Below, piece after piece: positions 17,308-27,240 of a stretch of 28,026 nucleotides of DNA. The stretch is from the NCBI GenBank assembly GCA_003427395.1, contig BFEA01000031.1:3629196-3657221 (forward strand), in the 5' to 3' direction. The stretch's first letter is position 1. Every line of letters begins with the position of its first letter. The DNA is from Chara braunii (lineage: Eukaryota > Streptophyta > Charophyceae > Charales > Characeae). The notes below the pieces were generated by a model. The model saw only the letters and a list, made by a program, of their open reading frames with translations, was not told the origin of the DNA and did no database searches. Both the position numbers and the translations under genes were made by a program.

Positions 17308-17517
17308 AAGACCCGCGCAGACCATCCGCCTTGTGACCAGCAGAGGTCCGACTTCGTTGTCAAATTGCACTCGTGCCCCCGAAAAACTTTTCCATAGGAG
17401 ATCTCAGTTTTGACCTGGGACTCCAGCCCCACTTTCTCAAAAATCCTTGGCACACCCCTTTTCACACTATCAGGCCCACACTCTACTCCGATCAGGAAGT
17501 CCCGTTGGGCGTGGGGT

Positions 17518-17530
17518 TGGTATCGGAGCC
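17518..17530 (+). other. Primer-binding site, initiator Met tRNA type
   Basis: TGGTATCGGAGCC matches the usual plant initiator-Met primer site TGGTATCAGAGCC at 12 of 13 bases. It directly follows the truncated 5' LTR end and fixes the element's orientation as plus. The stretch to 17670 is untranslated leader. Confidence 0.85.
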
Positions 17531-17670
17531 CAACACGTGGCCAAGTTTTAGGACTAACAACACGATAATTGAGCGATCTGGCTAACCGAGGGCGACCTCG
17601 ACCCCGGAACGAGCATAGACGCGACCCCGTTATCACCCGAAGCAGATCGGTTAATCGAGGGGCGGCCAAC

Positions 17671-19090
17671 ATGAACGCTAATCCGAATCCGCAGCAAAAT
17701 GCTAATCAACAAAATCCTAATCAACCCGCCCTATAAGCACGGGCTCCCATGACACCACATGATCTTTATCTGTTCAACTGCACATCATCTTGCAGGAGCA
17801 TGGTTGGCCACGCTCCAGGCACAGCAGTATGACGATAACGAAGCTCAGGTAAACATTCCCGCTCGATTACGAGGAGACGCTCATCACTGGTTTAGTACCT
17901 ATGTCAGGGTAGATCTTCCGACCTTCGAACGAGATTTTCTGAATCGATTTGATAATGTTCATCCAGAGAAAGCACTTTTCATGATTAAGGACCGGGTGCA
18001 AAAACCTCTCGAGTCTATCGCAGAGTATCGAAACCGGTTCTACCGAATGTTTGTGAAAACTGAGCGAGGCGAGCAAGTCGGGAAAGATTTGTTTATTGAT
18101 GGGCTTCGCAGCCGAACGATAAGGGCAATGTTGCGAAAGCAGTTTCCCCCCATCAATCACACGCTGCAACAGATCATGACCGCTGCAGAGGAGATGGAAC
18201 GAAAGTTTGTGGCGAACTTCCTGGAATGAGAAGACTATCCTAAGGAAAGGGATTCGTCCGAGCTCGCAAGGGCAAGAGCTGAGTTGGCTGCGTTGCAGAA
18301 CAAGTTCGAGAATATGAGATTTGTGTCTGGCCCGGGCACCTATCTGGAACAGATAGCCCCTAAACGATCCGCCCCAAGTGTAATCACGAGTGTCCCTGTT
18401 TCTGTGATACTGCCACCTGTAATGACTACACCCCCGCCACTGATTGAGAACCCGGTAAGGACAAATGAGTCTACTACTATTTTTGAGCTGACCAAAACGT
18501 TAATTAACTTAATCCAGGAAAGTAAAAAGGAACAGCGAGAGCATAACGCTCGGTTAGAAGTCATGATGAGGAACATGTGGCCCATCGGGGTGCGTGCCCC
18601 TCCGATCCAACAAGGGCTAGCCCCGGCGCCTGCTCTCGGAGGGGCCATAAGCAACCTGAACGTCTGCTATGCATGCCATCAATCAGGGCATCTAGCTAGT
18701 GATTGCCCCCACCGGCCCCCGCAACAACGGGTCGGAGTTGCACCAATGGCCGCAGCCACCATCGCTAACGGACCGGGACGAGTAGGAGCCCTGATAGAAG
18801 AGATGGAAGGTGGGGGAAGTGCGTTAGCAACCACGGAAGAGGCTGTTAAACTTATCCCGTTAGATCAGTATGTATCGCTTGGTTATCCTGGGCTTGGAAT
18901 GATTCGAACAATTAGACCGGCGCGGGAACAGAAAGAAGTGGCAGAATGGCGACCTTCTCCAGGAGAGATGGAGTCGAGAGGACCTACCTTCGTCACTGAA
19001 ATCGATGTGCTCAACATTATCCGAGCCTTGGACCATCGGATTCCTTTTTCGATCGGCCATCTGCTCTCGATCTCTGAACAAGCTAATTAG
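17671..19090 (+). pseudogene. Gypsy gag: capsid-like region and CCHC knuckle
   Basis: The likely start is ATG at 17671 (MNANPNPQQ..., an Asn/Gln-rich leader), closed after 21 codons by TAA; a frameshift follows near 17740-17780. The main frame then runs from about 17759 to 19090 with one in-frame TGA (18227-18229). Residues such as WLATLQAQQYDD, LRGDAHHWFSTYV and ESIAEYRNRFYRMF fit the retrotransposon Gag capsid domain. CYACHQSGHLASDC (about 18667-18708) is a C-x2-C-x4-H-x4-C nucleocapsid knuckle. A short Glu/Lys-rich helix lies between. The product would package element RNA. Confidence 0.9.
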
Positions 19091-19168
19091 CGAATGCTAC
19101 AGCACTGTAAGGCGAACCGAAAACGATTCGCCCTCGCCCGAACAACGAACGTGAAAGCTTAAAGTCCC

Positions 19169-19570
19169 ATGCCAGACGAAAATACGGATGGTACTTCGAA
19201 TCCAATACGGTTAGGGTTAATACAGAAAGACGATCATTTCCTGCGGATTAAACCCATTCCGTGGAAATCTGCGGAATGTGACATTGAAATATGGGGAATT
19301 CCGTACAATACAATCATTGATTCGGGAGCTGCTGTTTTGGCTATCTCACTGCGAGTAGTTGAGAGGGCAGGTAGAAAAAACGATCTGATCATACAAAGAA
19401 GGATCAACTCGTTTTGGCAGACGAATAAATGATTAAAGCGGCGGGTAGAATGACCAATGTCGCTTTTCAATTAGGAAAGGTGCATGCGTTAGGAGACGTT
19501 ATGGTATTAAACGTAAATACCTAGGACGTTCTTTTCGGCCTTCCCGCTCTTGTGGCGTTGCGAGCAAACT
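19169..19570 (+). pseudogene. Gypsy aspartic protease
   Basis: IIDSGAAVLAISLRVVERAG has the D-S-G active site (D-S/T-G family) with the expected hydrophobic neighbours. A frameshift in the A run near 19374-19380 moves the reading to the next frame, where DQLVLADE, a TAA (19426-19428), GRMTNVAFQLGKVHALGDV, a TAG near 19522 and DVLFGLPALVAL follow. The last block is the typical D-(V/I)-L-x-G flap and core end of retroviral-type proteases. It lies between gag and RT as expected. Confidence 0.8.
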
Positions 19571-19632
19571 TGGATTTTAAATGACGGTCAATCATCCTCC
19601 GAAATACGAGAGGAAAGCCCTGTACCGTACCT

Positions 19633-21816
19633 ATGAGGCTGACCCTTCGTAAAACCATCAACGCAGTCCCACATGTTTCTCCGATGATAGCGGGAACTCT
19701 TCGCATGATCACCTCGGAAGACTCCGCAGATGATGAGCCATCATCGAAGGATGCGGATAGCAGTGACGAAAATGATCCGGAAATTCTAATGATAGCACGA
19801 CAGCGCATTTATTACCCGTCGTCCAGAACGATGGCAAGAACGATGCGTCTAACCAGTCGGAATATCCAAAGGACCAAGGCGATGATTTTGGGTGAACCCC
19901 TCGTACAGATTTCAAGGGTGGTCGATTCTTTGGAACCCCCTCAAACCCTGTACGAAGGAATCTCCCCTCTCCTCGCCCGATACAACGACAAAAAGCACTA
20001 CTGCGATATCACAGATCTACCGAAGTCCCTATTGACACCCGGAAAGGAAGTACGACTGTTACGTCTAGGGGCGGAGGCCAGTTCTTTAGAACCCCCTGGG
20101 CGTCTCGAGGCTGAATCAGAAGAGCTCGGAGTAAAGATCGCAACTAGAACCATACCAGGGCAAAATATCTGCGATGGGATCACCCCGGAAGGACACGTGG
20201 CCATCCGGGAGAAAGACGCCTAAATGATGGCCACGGTGTTCTTCTGGCGATCGGACCATTCGTTTATCTCTGCGCCACCCCCCGATGTGGCGAAACAACG
20301 CACGAAGCAGATCGACGTGCAAATCTGGGATCAACTTTTCGAATTACACGTCCCACAGTACGTACCTGATGAAATTCATCGTTTGATTGCGGACATTCTA
20401 ACGGAATATCTGGGAGCGATTAGCGTAACGGACACTGACATCGGCTTGTCATTGGTCATTCAACACGAAATTCAGACCGGAAATCATTCCCCAATCCACT
20501 TCAAGCCCTACCGATATTCCCTAATAGAACGGAAAAAGGTTGTCGAACGAATTCGGTAATTCGAAGCAAGCAGGTGGATCGAACCCGCCACTGAACCATG
20601 GTCCTTTCCAGTAGTATTAGTGTCGAAAAAAAACGGATCAATCCGCATATGCATCGATTATCGCAAACTGAATGAAATGACGATTAACGATGTGTATCCC
20701 CTCCCCCGGATTGATGATTTGCTGGATGCGATTGGATGTGCTAATTATTTTAGTAAGTTTGATATTCGGCATGGCTTCCTTCACATTCTGGTTAAGGAGG
20801 AAGATCGGTTGAGGACGGCCTTCGTACTGTTTGAGGGCACGTGGCAGTGGGTTTGGTGCCCGTTGAGAATTTGTAACACGCCCACCACGTTTCAGCGAGC
20901 AATGAACGAGACGTTCCGAAGCTTCGTTAACAAGACTCGGCCGACTCAGGGAATGATCAACTTTTGCGTGATCGTATACATGGACGATAATCTTGTCTAC
21001 TCGGAGACCTATCATGGACATGCGCAACACATCGAGTGGACGTTAGGAGCACTGAGAGACGCTGGATTCAAGATCGCTTTCGAGAAGAGCGAATTTTTCC
21101 TTTCGGAAATTTCGTTCCTGGGTTACGTCGTGACACGTGGAGGACTGCGACCGGATTCCAAGAAAGTCACGGCTGTGAAAGAAGCTCCTGTTCCCACGTC
21201 GCTGACGCAGGTTCGAGCCTTCTTGGGGTTGGCGTCACACTATCGCCGTTTCATCAAAGGCCTTGCCGCGATTGCACGGCCACTAACGAACCTGTTACGA
21301 AAGAATCAGCCTCTCAGTTGGAACGCGGAGTGCGAGCAGGCCTTCACGACCCTCAAGGACGCTCTGGCGACGACGTCTATTTTGATCCGACCGGACCCCT
21401 CGAAATAGTTCATTCTCATCACGGACTGGCAACCGGAGGTTATTTCCGCTATTTTGGCGCAGAAGGGGAGCGATGGTCGCAAACACGTCATCGAGTACGC
21501 ATCGCGAACAGTGTCGGACGAATGAAGGAATGATTCAGCACCTCAGGGCGAATGCTATGCAGTAGTCTGGGGAATCCAACACTTCCACTCGTATCTCTAC
21601 GGACAGAAGTTCCGCCTCGTGACGGATCACGAACCCCTGCTGGCCTTTAAGAAGCTCACTAATTACATGGGAATGATTGGACGTTGGGCGGTACGTCTAC
21701 AGAAGTACGACTTCGATATCATCCATCGGAAGAAAGAAAGACACGGCAACGCGGACGGACTGACACGTCAGCATTGGCCCGCTAAAGTACCTAAGGGCGA
21801 GGAAATCACTCCGTGA
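19633..21816 (+). pseudogene. Gypsy pol: linker, reverse transcriptase and RNase H
   Basis: One frame carries this whole stretch with stops at 20221-20223, 20557-20559, 21406-21408 and 21523-21525. The first ~195 codons are an acidic linker. RT blocks are IHFKPYRYSL, FPVVLVSKKNGSIRICIDYR, KFDIRHGFLHILV (motif A Asp), TTFQRAMN, FCVIVYMDDNLVYS (motif C; YMDD) and EISFLGYVVTRGGLRPDSKK, then RAFLGLASHYRRFIKG of the connection. RNase H shows the three expected acids: ILITDWQPEVISAILAQKG, GECYAVVWGIQHF and FRLVTDHEPLLAF, then HGNADGLTR. The order and motifs are Ty3/gypsy. The ~30-codon tail to about 21900 is linker. Confidence 0.93.
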
Positions 21817-21871
21817 AAGGAGTCAGAACCGGCAAACGGGCCTAAGTACGGACAAGTGGCAGTTCTCCCAC

Positions 21872-22333
21872 GTGGCAAGAAGCAGACAGGTGGCAATGGG
21901 TGACAGAGGTAATCCTGTAACTCCTCTTTCTCCCCTCTCCTCCTCATCTCTTCTCTCCCTGTCCGATAACTTTTGCTATTTTTGCGAAGCTATTTCTCGC
22001 GTATATTCGGTCTCAATGCGTCCTAACGGGGAAGGGTATGCGGAATGGATAGACTCTCGATAGTGTGTCGCACGAGCCCATGGCTCGTGCATCCAATACC
22101 GAAATAACAGTAAATCGTGGGTATGCCCCTTGTGTCGGGTTGACAAGATCCCGACCGAGCCTCGCTTTTTGGATGCCACGTCAGAAGGATTGGAGAAGAC
22201 CCGAAAGTTTAGAAGGGCCGAAGGATGGACAGATACCGCTTTGATTGCCACCTTAGGGGGAACCCCCTCCAGGATTTCACCAAGGAAGATCGGAGGAGGG
22301 CTAATGAAAGGGCTCGGGATTATCGATGGGTAG
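21872..22333 (+). pseudogene. PHD-finger-like segment between RNase H and integrase
   Basis: In one frame, broken by a single TAG (22061-22063), the zinc-ligand spacing matches a C4HC3 PHD finger: Cys pair C-x2-C at 21974-21985, then C-x4-H-x2-C at 22064-22090, then W-V-C-P-L-C with Cys at 22124 and 22133. The position of the third Cys holds Ser (TCT at 22055-22057), and the TAG sits where a Trp is usual. The part after the finger reads TEPRFLDATSEGLEK and leads by frameshift (near 22225-22250) into the integrase N-terminal region. PHD fingers read histone H3 tails, so a chromatin-targeting role is possible; that is inference. Ty3/gypsy elements more often carry a chromodomain after integrase. 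Confidence 0.6.
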
Positions 22334-22560
22334 AGGGTAGGTTAGAAAAACGGAAAACGGACGGCACTGGGATTTGGATGGTTGTACCGCATCCGTTCAG
22401 GAGTTACGACTGGGTGAGGACAGTACACGAAGAAACGGCTGCCCATTTTGTCGTACGGATTACGGAGTCGGCAATCGACAAAAACGAATGGTACTGGTCC
22501 AATATTCAAGACGATGTGAAATTCATCGTCGCACGCTCGCTGATCTATGACTGATGGGCA
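22225..22560 (+). pseudogene. Gypsy integrase, N-terminal zinc-binding remnant
   Basis: The frame reads ERARDYRWVEGRLEKR, GIWMVVPHPFRSYDWVRTVH, EETAAHFVV and EWYWSNIQDDVKFIVARSL, matching the region that leads into and forms the HHCC domain of gypsy integrases. The His pair is present (H-x5-H, one residue longer than usual), but the two Cys positions read Ser and Tyr. A TGA follows at 22552-22554. Only about 230 bases separate this from the 3' LTR, so the D-D-E catalytic core and C-terminal domain are gone. Confidence 0.75.
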
Positions 22561-22786
22561 CGCGTCATGACGATGACACGTGTAGTCCCCTCCTTGGATC
22601 GTCAATGGCCATTCCTGAGGAATTAGTAGTAGAGCTATGTTTGCCACGATGGACGACGTCCACACTCATTCAAACAGTAAGTGGCATGGAGAGAAAAGCT
22701 CCGCGTGTCGGTCGATTAGAGAAATCGACACGTGTCAACAAGCAAGCAAGAGCTTGATAATATTGGAACCCCCTGGGCGTCACATA
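22561..22786. other. Short internal 3' end of the gypsy element
   Basis: No catalytic integrase block and no clear polypurine tract is seen before the 3' LTR. The last bases are GAACCCCCTGGGCGTCACATA; GAACCCCCTGGGCGTC also occurs exactly at 20089-20104 in the linker of pol. CGTCACAT|ATGTGACG (22778-22793) is a perfect 16-bp palindrome across the LTR start. Confidence 0.6.
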
Positions 22787-23581
22787 TGTGACGAACCAAT
22801 TTCCGGACCACGCGATTTCCTGCGCGATAGTGATGAGGGGTCTTAAGCTAGGAAGGTTAGGCCAATTACGGGAGATCGGGATCGGTGGGAAATTGCATCA
22901 GTGACCTCGCTTTTTCGTCTTCTTTGCTCGTCTTTTTTTTTCGATGGTCGGGTTCGGAACTGGGCGTGTCCCGGGATGATCGATTGATTGGTCGGTTGAA
23001 TGGCCGGCACGCGGACATGCGCGCGATTAATAAATGTTGACGTCGTTTGTTTTGGTTCGGTTTCAGACCTTTTAGGTGCGGACATCGCGCGGGAACTTTG
23101 CTTCGTTCTTTTTGAATTTTCTTTTTGAATTCCTTTTGAGATTTTGTCAATCCTATACGGCTCTCGAAATTTCGGACTTCCTTTCTGAAACTTGTGTTTT
23201 TTGCTGTTTTGCATTAGATAGGAATTTAGGAATTTTGTAATTAGGATTTTTTTTTTGCCGCGCGACACTTTTTGCTTACGCGGTTCTTTATGCGGCTACA
23301 ACGGAACTCTGATTAGTCGGCGCCTTTAATCGTGTGTGTAACTGTAATTTTGGGCGGGTGCCATTGTAACTGTATCTTTCTTCTTGTGCTTCGTCTTTCC
23401 CGCCCTTCTTTTCCTTCTCTTGCTGCGTTTTTGGTAGTCGTGGTATGCATGATCGGATCAATGCGTGGAGAGCGGCTACGTCCCCCACGCTGCGACCGGG
23501 CCATGCAGACGTAGGCAATCCCTCCCCCTTCTCTCCTTCTAAGTCCTTGTAATTCCGTGTTCTTCGTGCATGCATACACAC

Positions 23582-23588
23582 TATAAAT
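23582..23588 (+). promoter_or_regulatory. TATA-like box in the 3' LTR
   Basis: TATAAAT in the same context as 15840-15846 of the 5' LTR. Confidence 0.45.
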
Positions 23589-24031
23589 TTTGGGTGCGCG
23601 ATTAGTTAGCTCTCTTAACCAGCTGTTGGAAGCTCGGGGTTGCGCAATCAAAGAAGGTCGGCACACAAGCGAAGTAAGAGGTGAGTAGAGCGGGAGTCAG
23701 GCGACCCGACGAGCTGGTGCCAAACTTGTGGGGTTGACGCGGTCCATGATGAACTGTGGGCGCGGGCGAACCTGACAGATGCGGGAGGAGTAAGCGGGGT
23801 GACGACTTCGTGGGTTGGTGCGCGACGACGGAGTGTCCGCATCGGAGAGAGAGAGGAAGAGGGAGCTGAGGTTGATGGACGCGGATTTGCTGTTTCTTTA
23901 TCTTTTCTCCCTCCCTACTCGTGTGTATAAATTTTGATTGCGACTCAGGGCGATTTGCCTGTTTCTGTTTTTCGGAATCTGGATTTGGTTTTTTATCACA
24001 CTCGTCTTTGCGATTTTCATCTCGGATGCAT

Positions 24032-24032
<1 letters not shown>

Positions 24033-24064
<32 letters not shown>
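24033..24064. repeat. GT microsatellite in the 3' LTR
   Basis: About 16 GT units, matching 16293-16321 of the 5' LTR with a different repeat count. Confidence 0.95.
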
Positions 24065-24065
<1 letters not shown>

Positions 24066-24465
24066 GCTGAATGGATGTTACGTCTGTTTGCTGATTTTCA
24101 TGTCGATCCTTGCCTTGCTTCTTGTCTTGATGTACTCGTACGAAGGGTTTTATGCTAAAAAATTACGGAGTGATTGGACAATCAAAGGACTGGCTCGACG
24201 AACGCCGCGCGAGGACACGTGTAAACACGACCTGATCTGCGCATTTACACGTGTCCCTGTGCGTCGATTCGTCAATTCCAAGAAGGACCATCGATCGCAG
24301 GTGTACTGTCTGATTGGATACGGTCATCCGCGGTCTGCGACGGAACAGTCATCCCGTACGAACACACGTAAGCGCGACTCGGTTCGCACAACCCGCACGT
24401 GCTCGCACGCGGTGATCGCAATCGACACAGACCCGCCCTTAGGTATCTCGCCGCTCTATGATGAC

Positions 24466-24963
24466 ATGATGACACGCTCCGAGAGCTCAGAGTCGTCGTT
24501 GTACGACCCGGACTACTTCACCCCGTGGATAGAGGAAAACCTTCGACAGAGATTCCCTTGCCTAACAGAGAACCGACTGTGCCCTAGGGAGTTTCATTGC
24601 GCCACAACCAGCGACCCCCGGTGCTCTGATTTCCCCACTCAGGACCACACCCACTACTTCACCCACCCCGGATTTATCGTTATCTCCAGTAGCTTCCCTC
24701 CTTTCCGTCTTCTTCTCCCCTACCATTGGCTCAGCGTCGTCCCGTGGAAGGCCATAGCCCCATACTGGCCCAGCACGCCCTGCGGAAATTGCAGACGACG
24801 TGGCAAGCAGAGAGCCCCAGAAGCCCGAAGGCCTAACCCGAACGCGCGACGACCGGCGCCACGTGGCAACTTCCCCCGGCCTGTCTCATCAGGACCACAC
24901 CCACCCTGGACGGACCTCTCGACGATTCACCGTCCCCAAAATAGATGGATCGCGGGGTCTTGA
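24466..24963 (+). CDS. Conserved 166-codon open frame in the 3' LTR, unknown function
   Basis: This is the counterpart of 16810-17307, with identical length and the same Cys/His-rich middle (CLTENRLCPREFHC, SDPRCSDFP, THYFTHPGF), VPWKAI, CGNCRRR and Arg/Pro-rich tail. In this LTR the frame stays open far upstream as well (to about 23938), across the GT microsatellite, where it encodes Val/Cys repeats; that extension is unlikely to be real coding. By eye about 85 percent of residues are shared with the 5' LTR copy. No family is recognised and no promoter or start context is specific to it. Confidence 0.35.
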   Translation: MMTRSESSESSLYDPDYFTPWIEENLRQRFPCLTENRLCPREFHCATTSDPRCSDFPTQDHTHYFTHPGFIVISSSFPPFRLLLPYHWLSVVPWKAIAPYWPSTPCGNCRRRGKQRAPEARRPNPNARRPAPRGNFPRPVSSGPHPPWTDLSTIHRPQNRWIAGS

Positions 24964-25185
24964 AAGACCCGCGCAGGCCATGCGCCTTGTGACCAGCAGC
25001 GGTCCGCCTTCGTTGCCAAATTGCACTCGTGCCCCTGAAAAACTCTGCCACCGGAGATCTCAGTTCTGACTTGGGACTCCACCCCCGCTTTCCCAAAAAT
25101 CCTTGGCACACCCCTTTTCGCACTTCCAGGCCCACACTCTAATCCGATCAGGAAGTCGCGCCGGGCGTGAGGTTAGGGCGTCACA

Positions 25186-27240
25186 CCCAGATAGAGGGCC
25201 TGCGACTTTCCCCTGCCTTTTATTGAAAAGGAAAAGCAATCGCAGATGATCTGACAGTGGCCTGTGATAACTCCTCTAATTCGCTACTAGAACTGCGTAG
25301 TGTCTTAGATGAGTATTGTGTTTTGTCAGAAGCCTCAATCAACTGGGATAAATCATTATATTTCCTTCACCCTTTGTTTTAGATTTGTGTGGATTGGGGA
25401 CGGCGGCGGGTTCCGGCCAACTCCTCAGACAAATTTCTGGGTTTGCAAGTCTCTTTATCAAATTGTGAGAAAGTACAGGATAACCTGCTAGTGGACAAGG
25501 TACTTGCCCGTATTGCAGGTTGGGAACGGCGGACGAAGCTATCGCTCTTTGGGAGAGCTTGGTGATTTCCTCAGCGGCTTTCTCCTTGCTATGGTTCCCA
25601 CTATCCATCCATCGATTGGGGGACTCAACATACAAGAGAGTAAAGAAGGCATCATCAAGATACTTGTGCAAGCCGGACGCCACAGCTGAGCAAGGTTTCT
25701 TATCAAAAGTGGCCAGGGAGGTGGTGGCCACCTCAAGAAAGAAAGGGGGATTGGGAATCCTGGAACCCCTCCAACAGAATACCGCCCTCCTAACGAAATG
25801 GCCATTCAGGGCCATGACGATTCCGGATGAGATGATTTGGAAGGTGTTGGCGGAATATATACTAGGGCTGGAGTGGGACTTGCAGGACCACTCCAAGGTA
25901 TGGATTTGCTTAACTATTCCGTCCTTCTGTAACCGCAGGCCCCAATCCAGAACTTGGAGGAATATTCTTCGTGCCTGGAGCAAGCTGCGACCTCCTAAGT
26001 GCCAGGAACCAACGACGAAGTTGGAAGTCCTCAACCAAGTACTTTTTGAGAACAAGTTCATTGTCCAGCAAGATGGTGCCCCCTTTTCTGCAGTGGAGAT
26101 GGCAGGCAATTTTGGCTTGAGCTTCCGAAACTTCATAGAGTCCAAGAGCACTATGCAGCCTTGAAGGATACCATCCCTACGACCTGGGTGAACCTTCTTC
26201 AACCAGAGGCTGAGCATGCAGCAGGCACCTGGCTCATGAGGGATGGAAGTCAAAACCAAGTCCTTAAGGTCTTGAACCCGGACCTAGCCTCGGGACTGAG
26301 AGCGCAGAGGTGGAAGCTCACCAGCAGAATCGGTACAACGGGAAAATTGGTCTTGGAAGACGACAATTACTGGTTGGACTCTACAAAGGAAATGGTGGAG
26401 GTAAGGGTATTCGAGGCTGAGCACAACAGAAGGCAGCCCCAATCGGTGTTGCTGGGTCCTGCAACCAGTTTTGAGATGGAACCGCTGCTACAGGTTTGGG
26501 AAATGCAAGATCAACCAGGTAAGGTCCTAGCACTGATTCATTACCGTCCAAACCTAGGGGTTCAAATGTTACAAAGGCAGCTTCATAAGACCCCGCTGGA
26601 ATTGGCCACAAGAAGAGCGGAATTTCACCAACTAACGGAAGTATCACATCGTAGTCTGGGAAACCTGTGGAAAACCCTTGTTAACTACCCAGTTCATAAG
26701 CAAGCCAGTACGATGTGGCTCCAATCCCTGATGGTAACAGCAACGACAACCTGGTTGTCCTCAAGAGGGCTGGATATAGATACTCGTTGTATGAGGTGCA
26801 GTCGGGGATGGAAAAACATGCACCACCTCTGGCTTTGTTGCCCATTTGTAGATGTCCTTCTGATTTGGTGGAAACACCACTGGAATACAATGACGGGAGG
26901 AGCCCTAGATTGGACAGATTCTTGGATGCTGTCCGGTATGCTTCCTCCAGGTAGGATCTATTCTTCAGGATGGGGCTATGTTGCTCTCTGTTGCAGAGGA
27001 GTTTTAATGGAAGTGATCTGGCAGCAAGAAACGCACGTGTGTTCAGGGGTGAGGATACAGCGACCAGACACCAACGCAGCCAGGTCAAACAGAGTTTGGG
27101 AAGAATCATCCAGGCGGATTGGCGTAGGAAGAACATAATTTGGTTTGCCAAAACTTGGGCCTATAATAAAGGTTTGGCCACGCTCAGCCCAGAGGGTCAC
27201 TTCTCGTTCTGTACGTGGCTGAAGGATACATTAGACTGAG
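25186..27240 (+). pseudogene. LINE 2 ORF2, right fragment: RT end, thumb, zf-RVT and C-terminal tail
   Basis: Reading resumes with IEGLRLSPAF-like residues, then ADDLTVACDNSS (RT motif C; the preceding aromatic is lost), SEASINWDKS, KFLGLQVSLS and RIAGWERRTKLSLFGRA in the frame from 25242 (one TAG near 25380). A frameshift near 25558 leads to SAAFSLLWFPLSIH and KKGGLGILEPLQQN, and another near 26150 to HYAALKDTIPTTW. RCMRCSRGWKNMHHLWLCC is the zf-RVT finger (C-x2-C...H-x5-C). A last shift, about 26990, gives NARVFRGEDTATRHQ and WRRKNIIWFAKTWAYNKGL, ending TGA near 27239. This is the plant LINE C-terminal layout. The order fits directly onto the fragment at 15048-15262. Confidence 0.9.

Larger units (their letters stand above)
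15263..17517 (+). repeat. 5' LTR of the gypsy element
   Basis: It starts TGTGACGAACC and is about 90 percent similar to 22787-25185 by eye. Compared with the 3' LTR it lacks about 210 bp (3' LTR ~23158-23367), has about 85 bp extra (~16415-16503), and lacks the last bases ending in CGTCACA, running straight into the primer-binding site. It contains a TATA-like box, a GT microsatellite and a 166-codon frame. Confidence 0.9.
15263..25185 (+). mobile_element. Ty3/gypsy LTR retrotransposon, degenerate, nested in LINE 2
   Basis: Two long direct LTRs flank gag, protease, RT-RNase H, a PHD-like segment and an integrase remnant in Ty3/gypsy order. The outer ends are TGTGACG and CGTCACA, a perfect 7-bp inverted terminus. 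The flanking 5-mers are CCCTA (15258-15262) and CCCAG (25186-25190), which may be a decayed target duplication. The integrase catalytic core is missing and all frames are broken, so this copy cannot move by itself. Many differences and two large indels between the LTRs point to an old insertion. Confidence 0.92.
22787..25185 (+). repeat. 3' LTR of the gypsy element
   Basis: It runs from TGTGACGAACC to TTAGGGCGTCACA, giving 7-bp inverted termini. It is about 2.4 kb. It includes a ~210-bp segment (about 23158-23367) with a T9 run and a CGGCGCC word that the 5' LTR lacks, a TATA-like box and the 166-codon frame. Confidence 0.9.

Noticed and set aside
16998-17672. A 224-codon minus-strand open frame over the 5' LTR end and primer site
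   Set aside because: It crosses the LTR/primer-site boundary, is GC-rich shadow of the plus-strand frame, and has no recognisable domain.
22070-22090. 9-bp perfect hairpin GCACGAGCC/GGCTCGTGC
   Set aside because: It falls within the PHD-like coding segment and has no terminator-like context, so it is probably incidental.
23938-24414. Upstream extension of the LTR frame in the 3' LTR, Val/Cys repeats
   Set aside because: It translates the GT microsatellite and is closed in the 5' LTR, so it is unlikely to be coding.
25339-26259. Minus-strand 306-codon frame
   Set aside because: It lies antisense to clear LINE ORF2 motifs in several frames, so it is a shadow.
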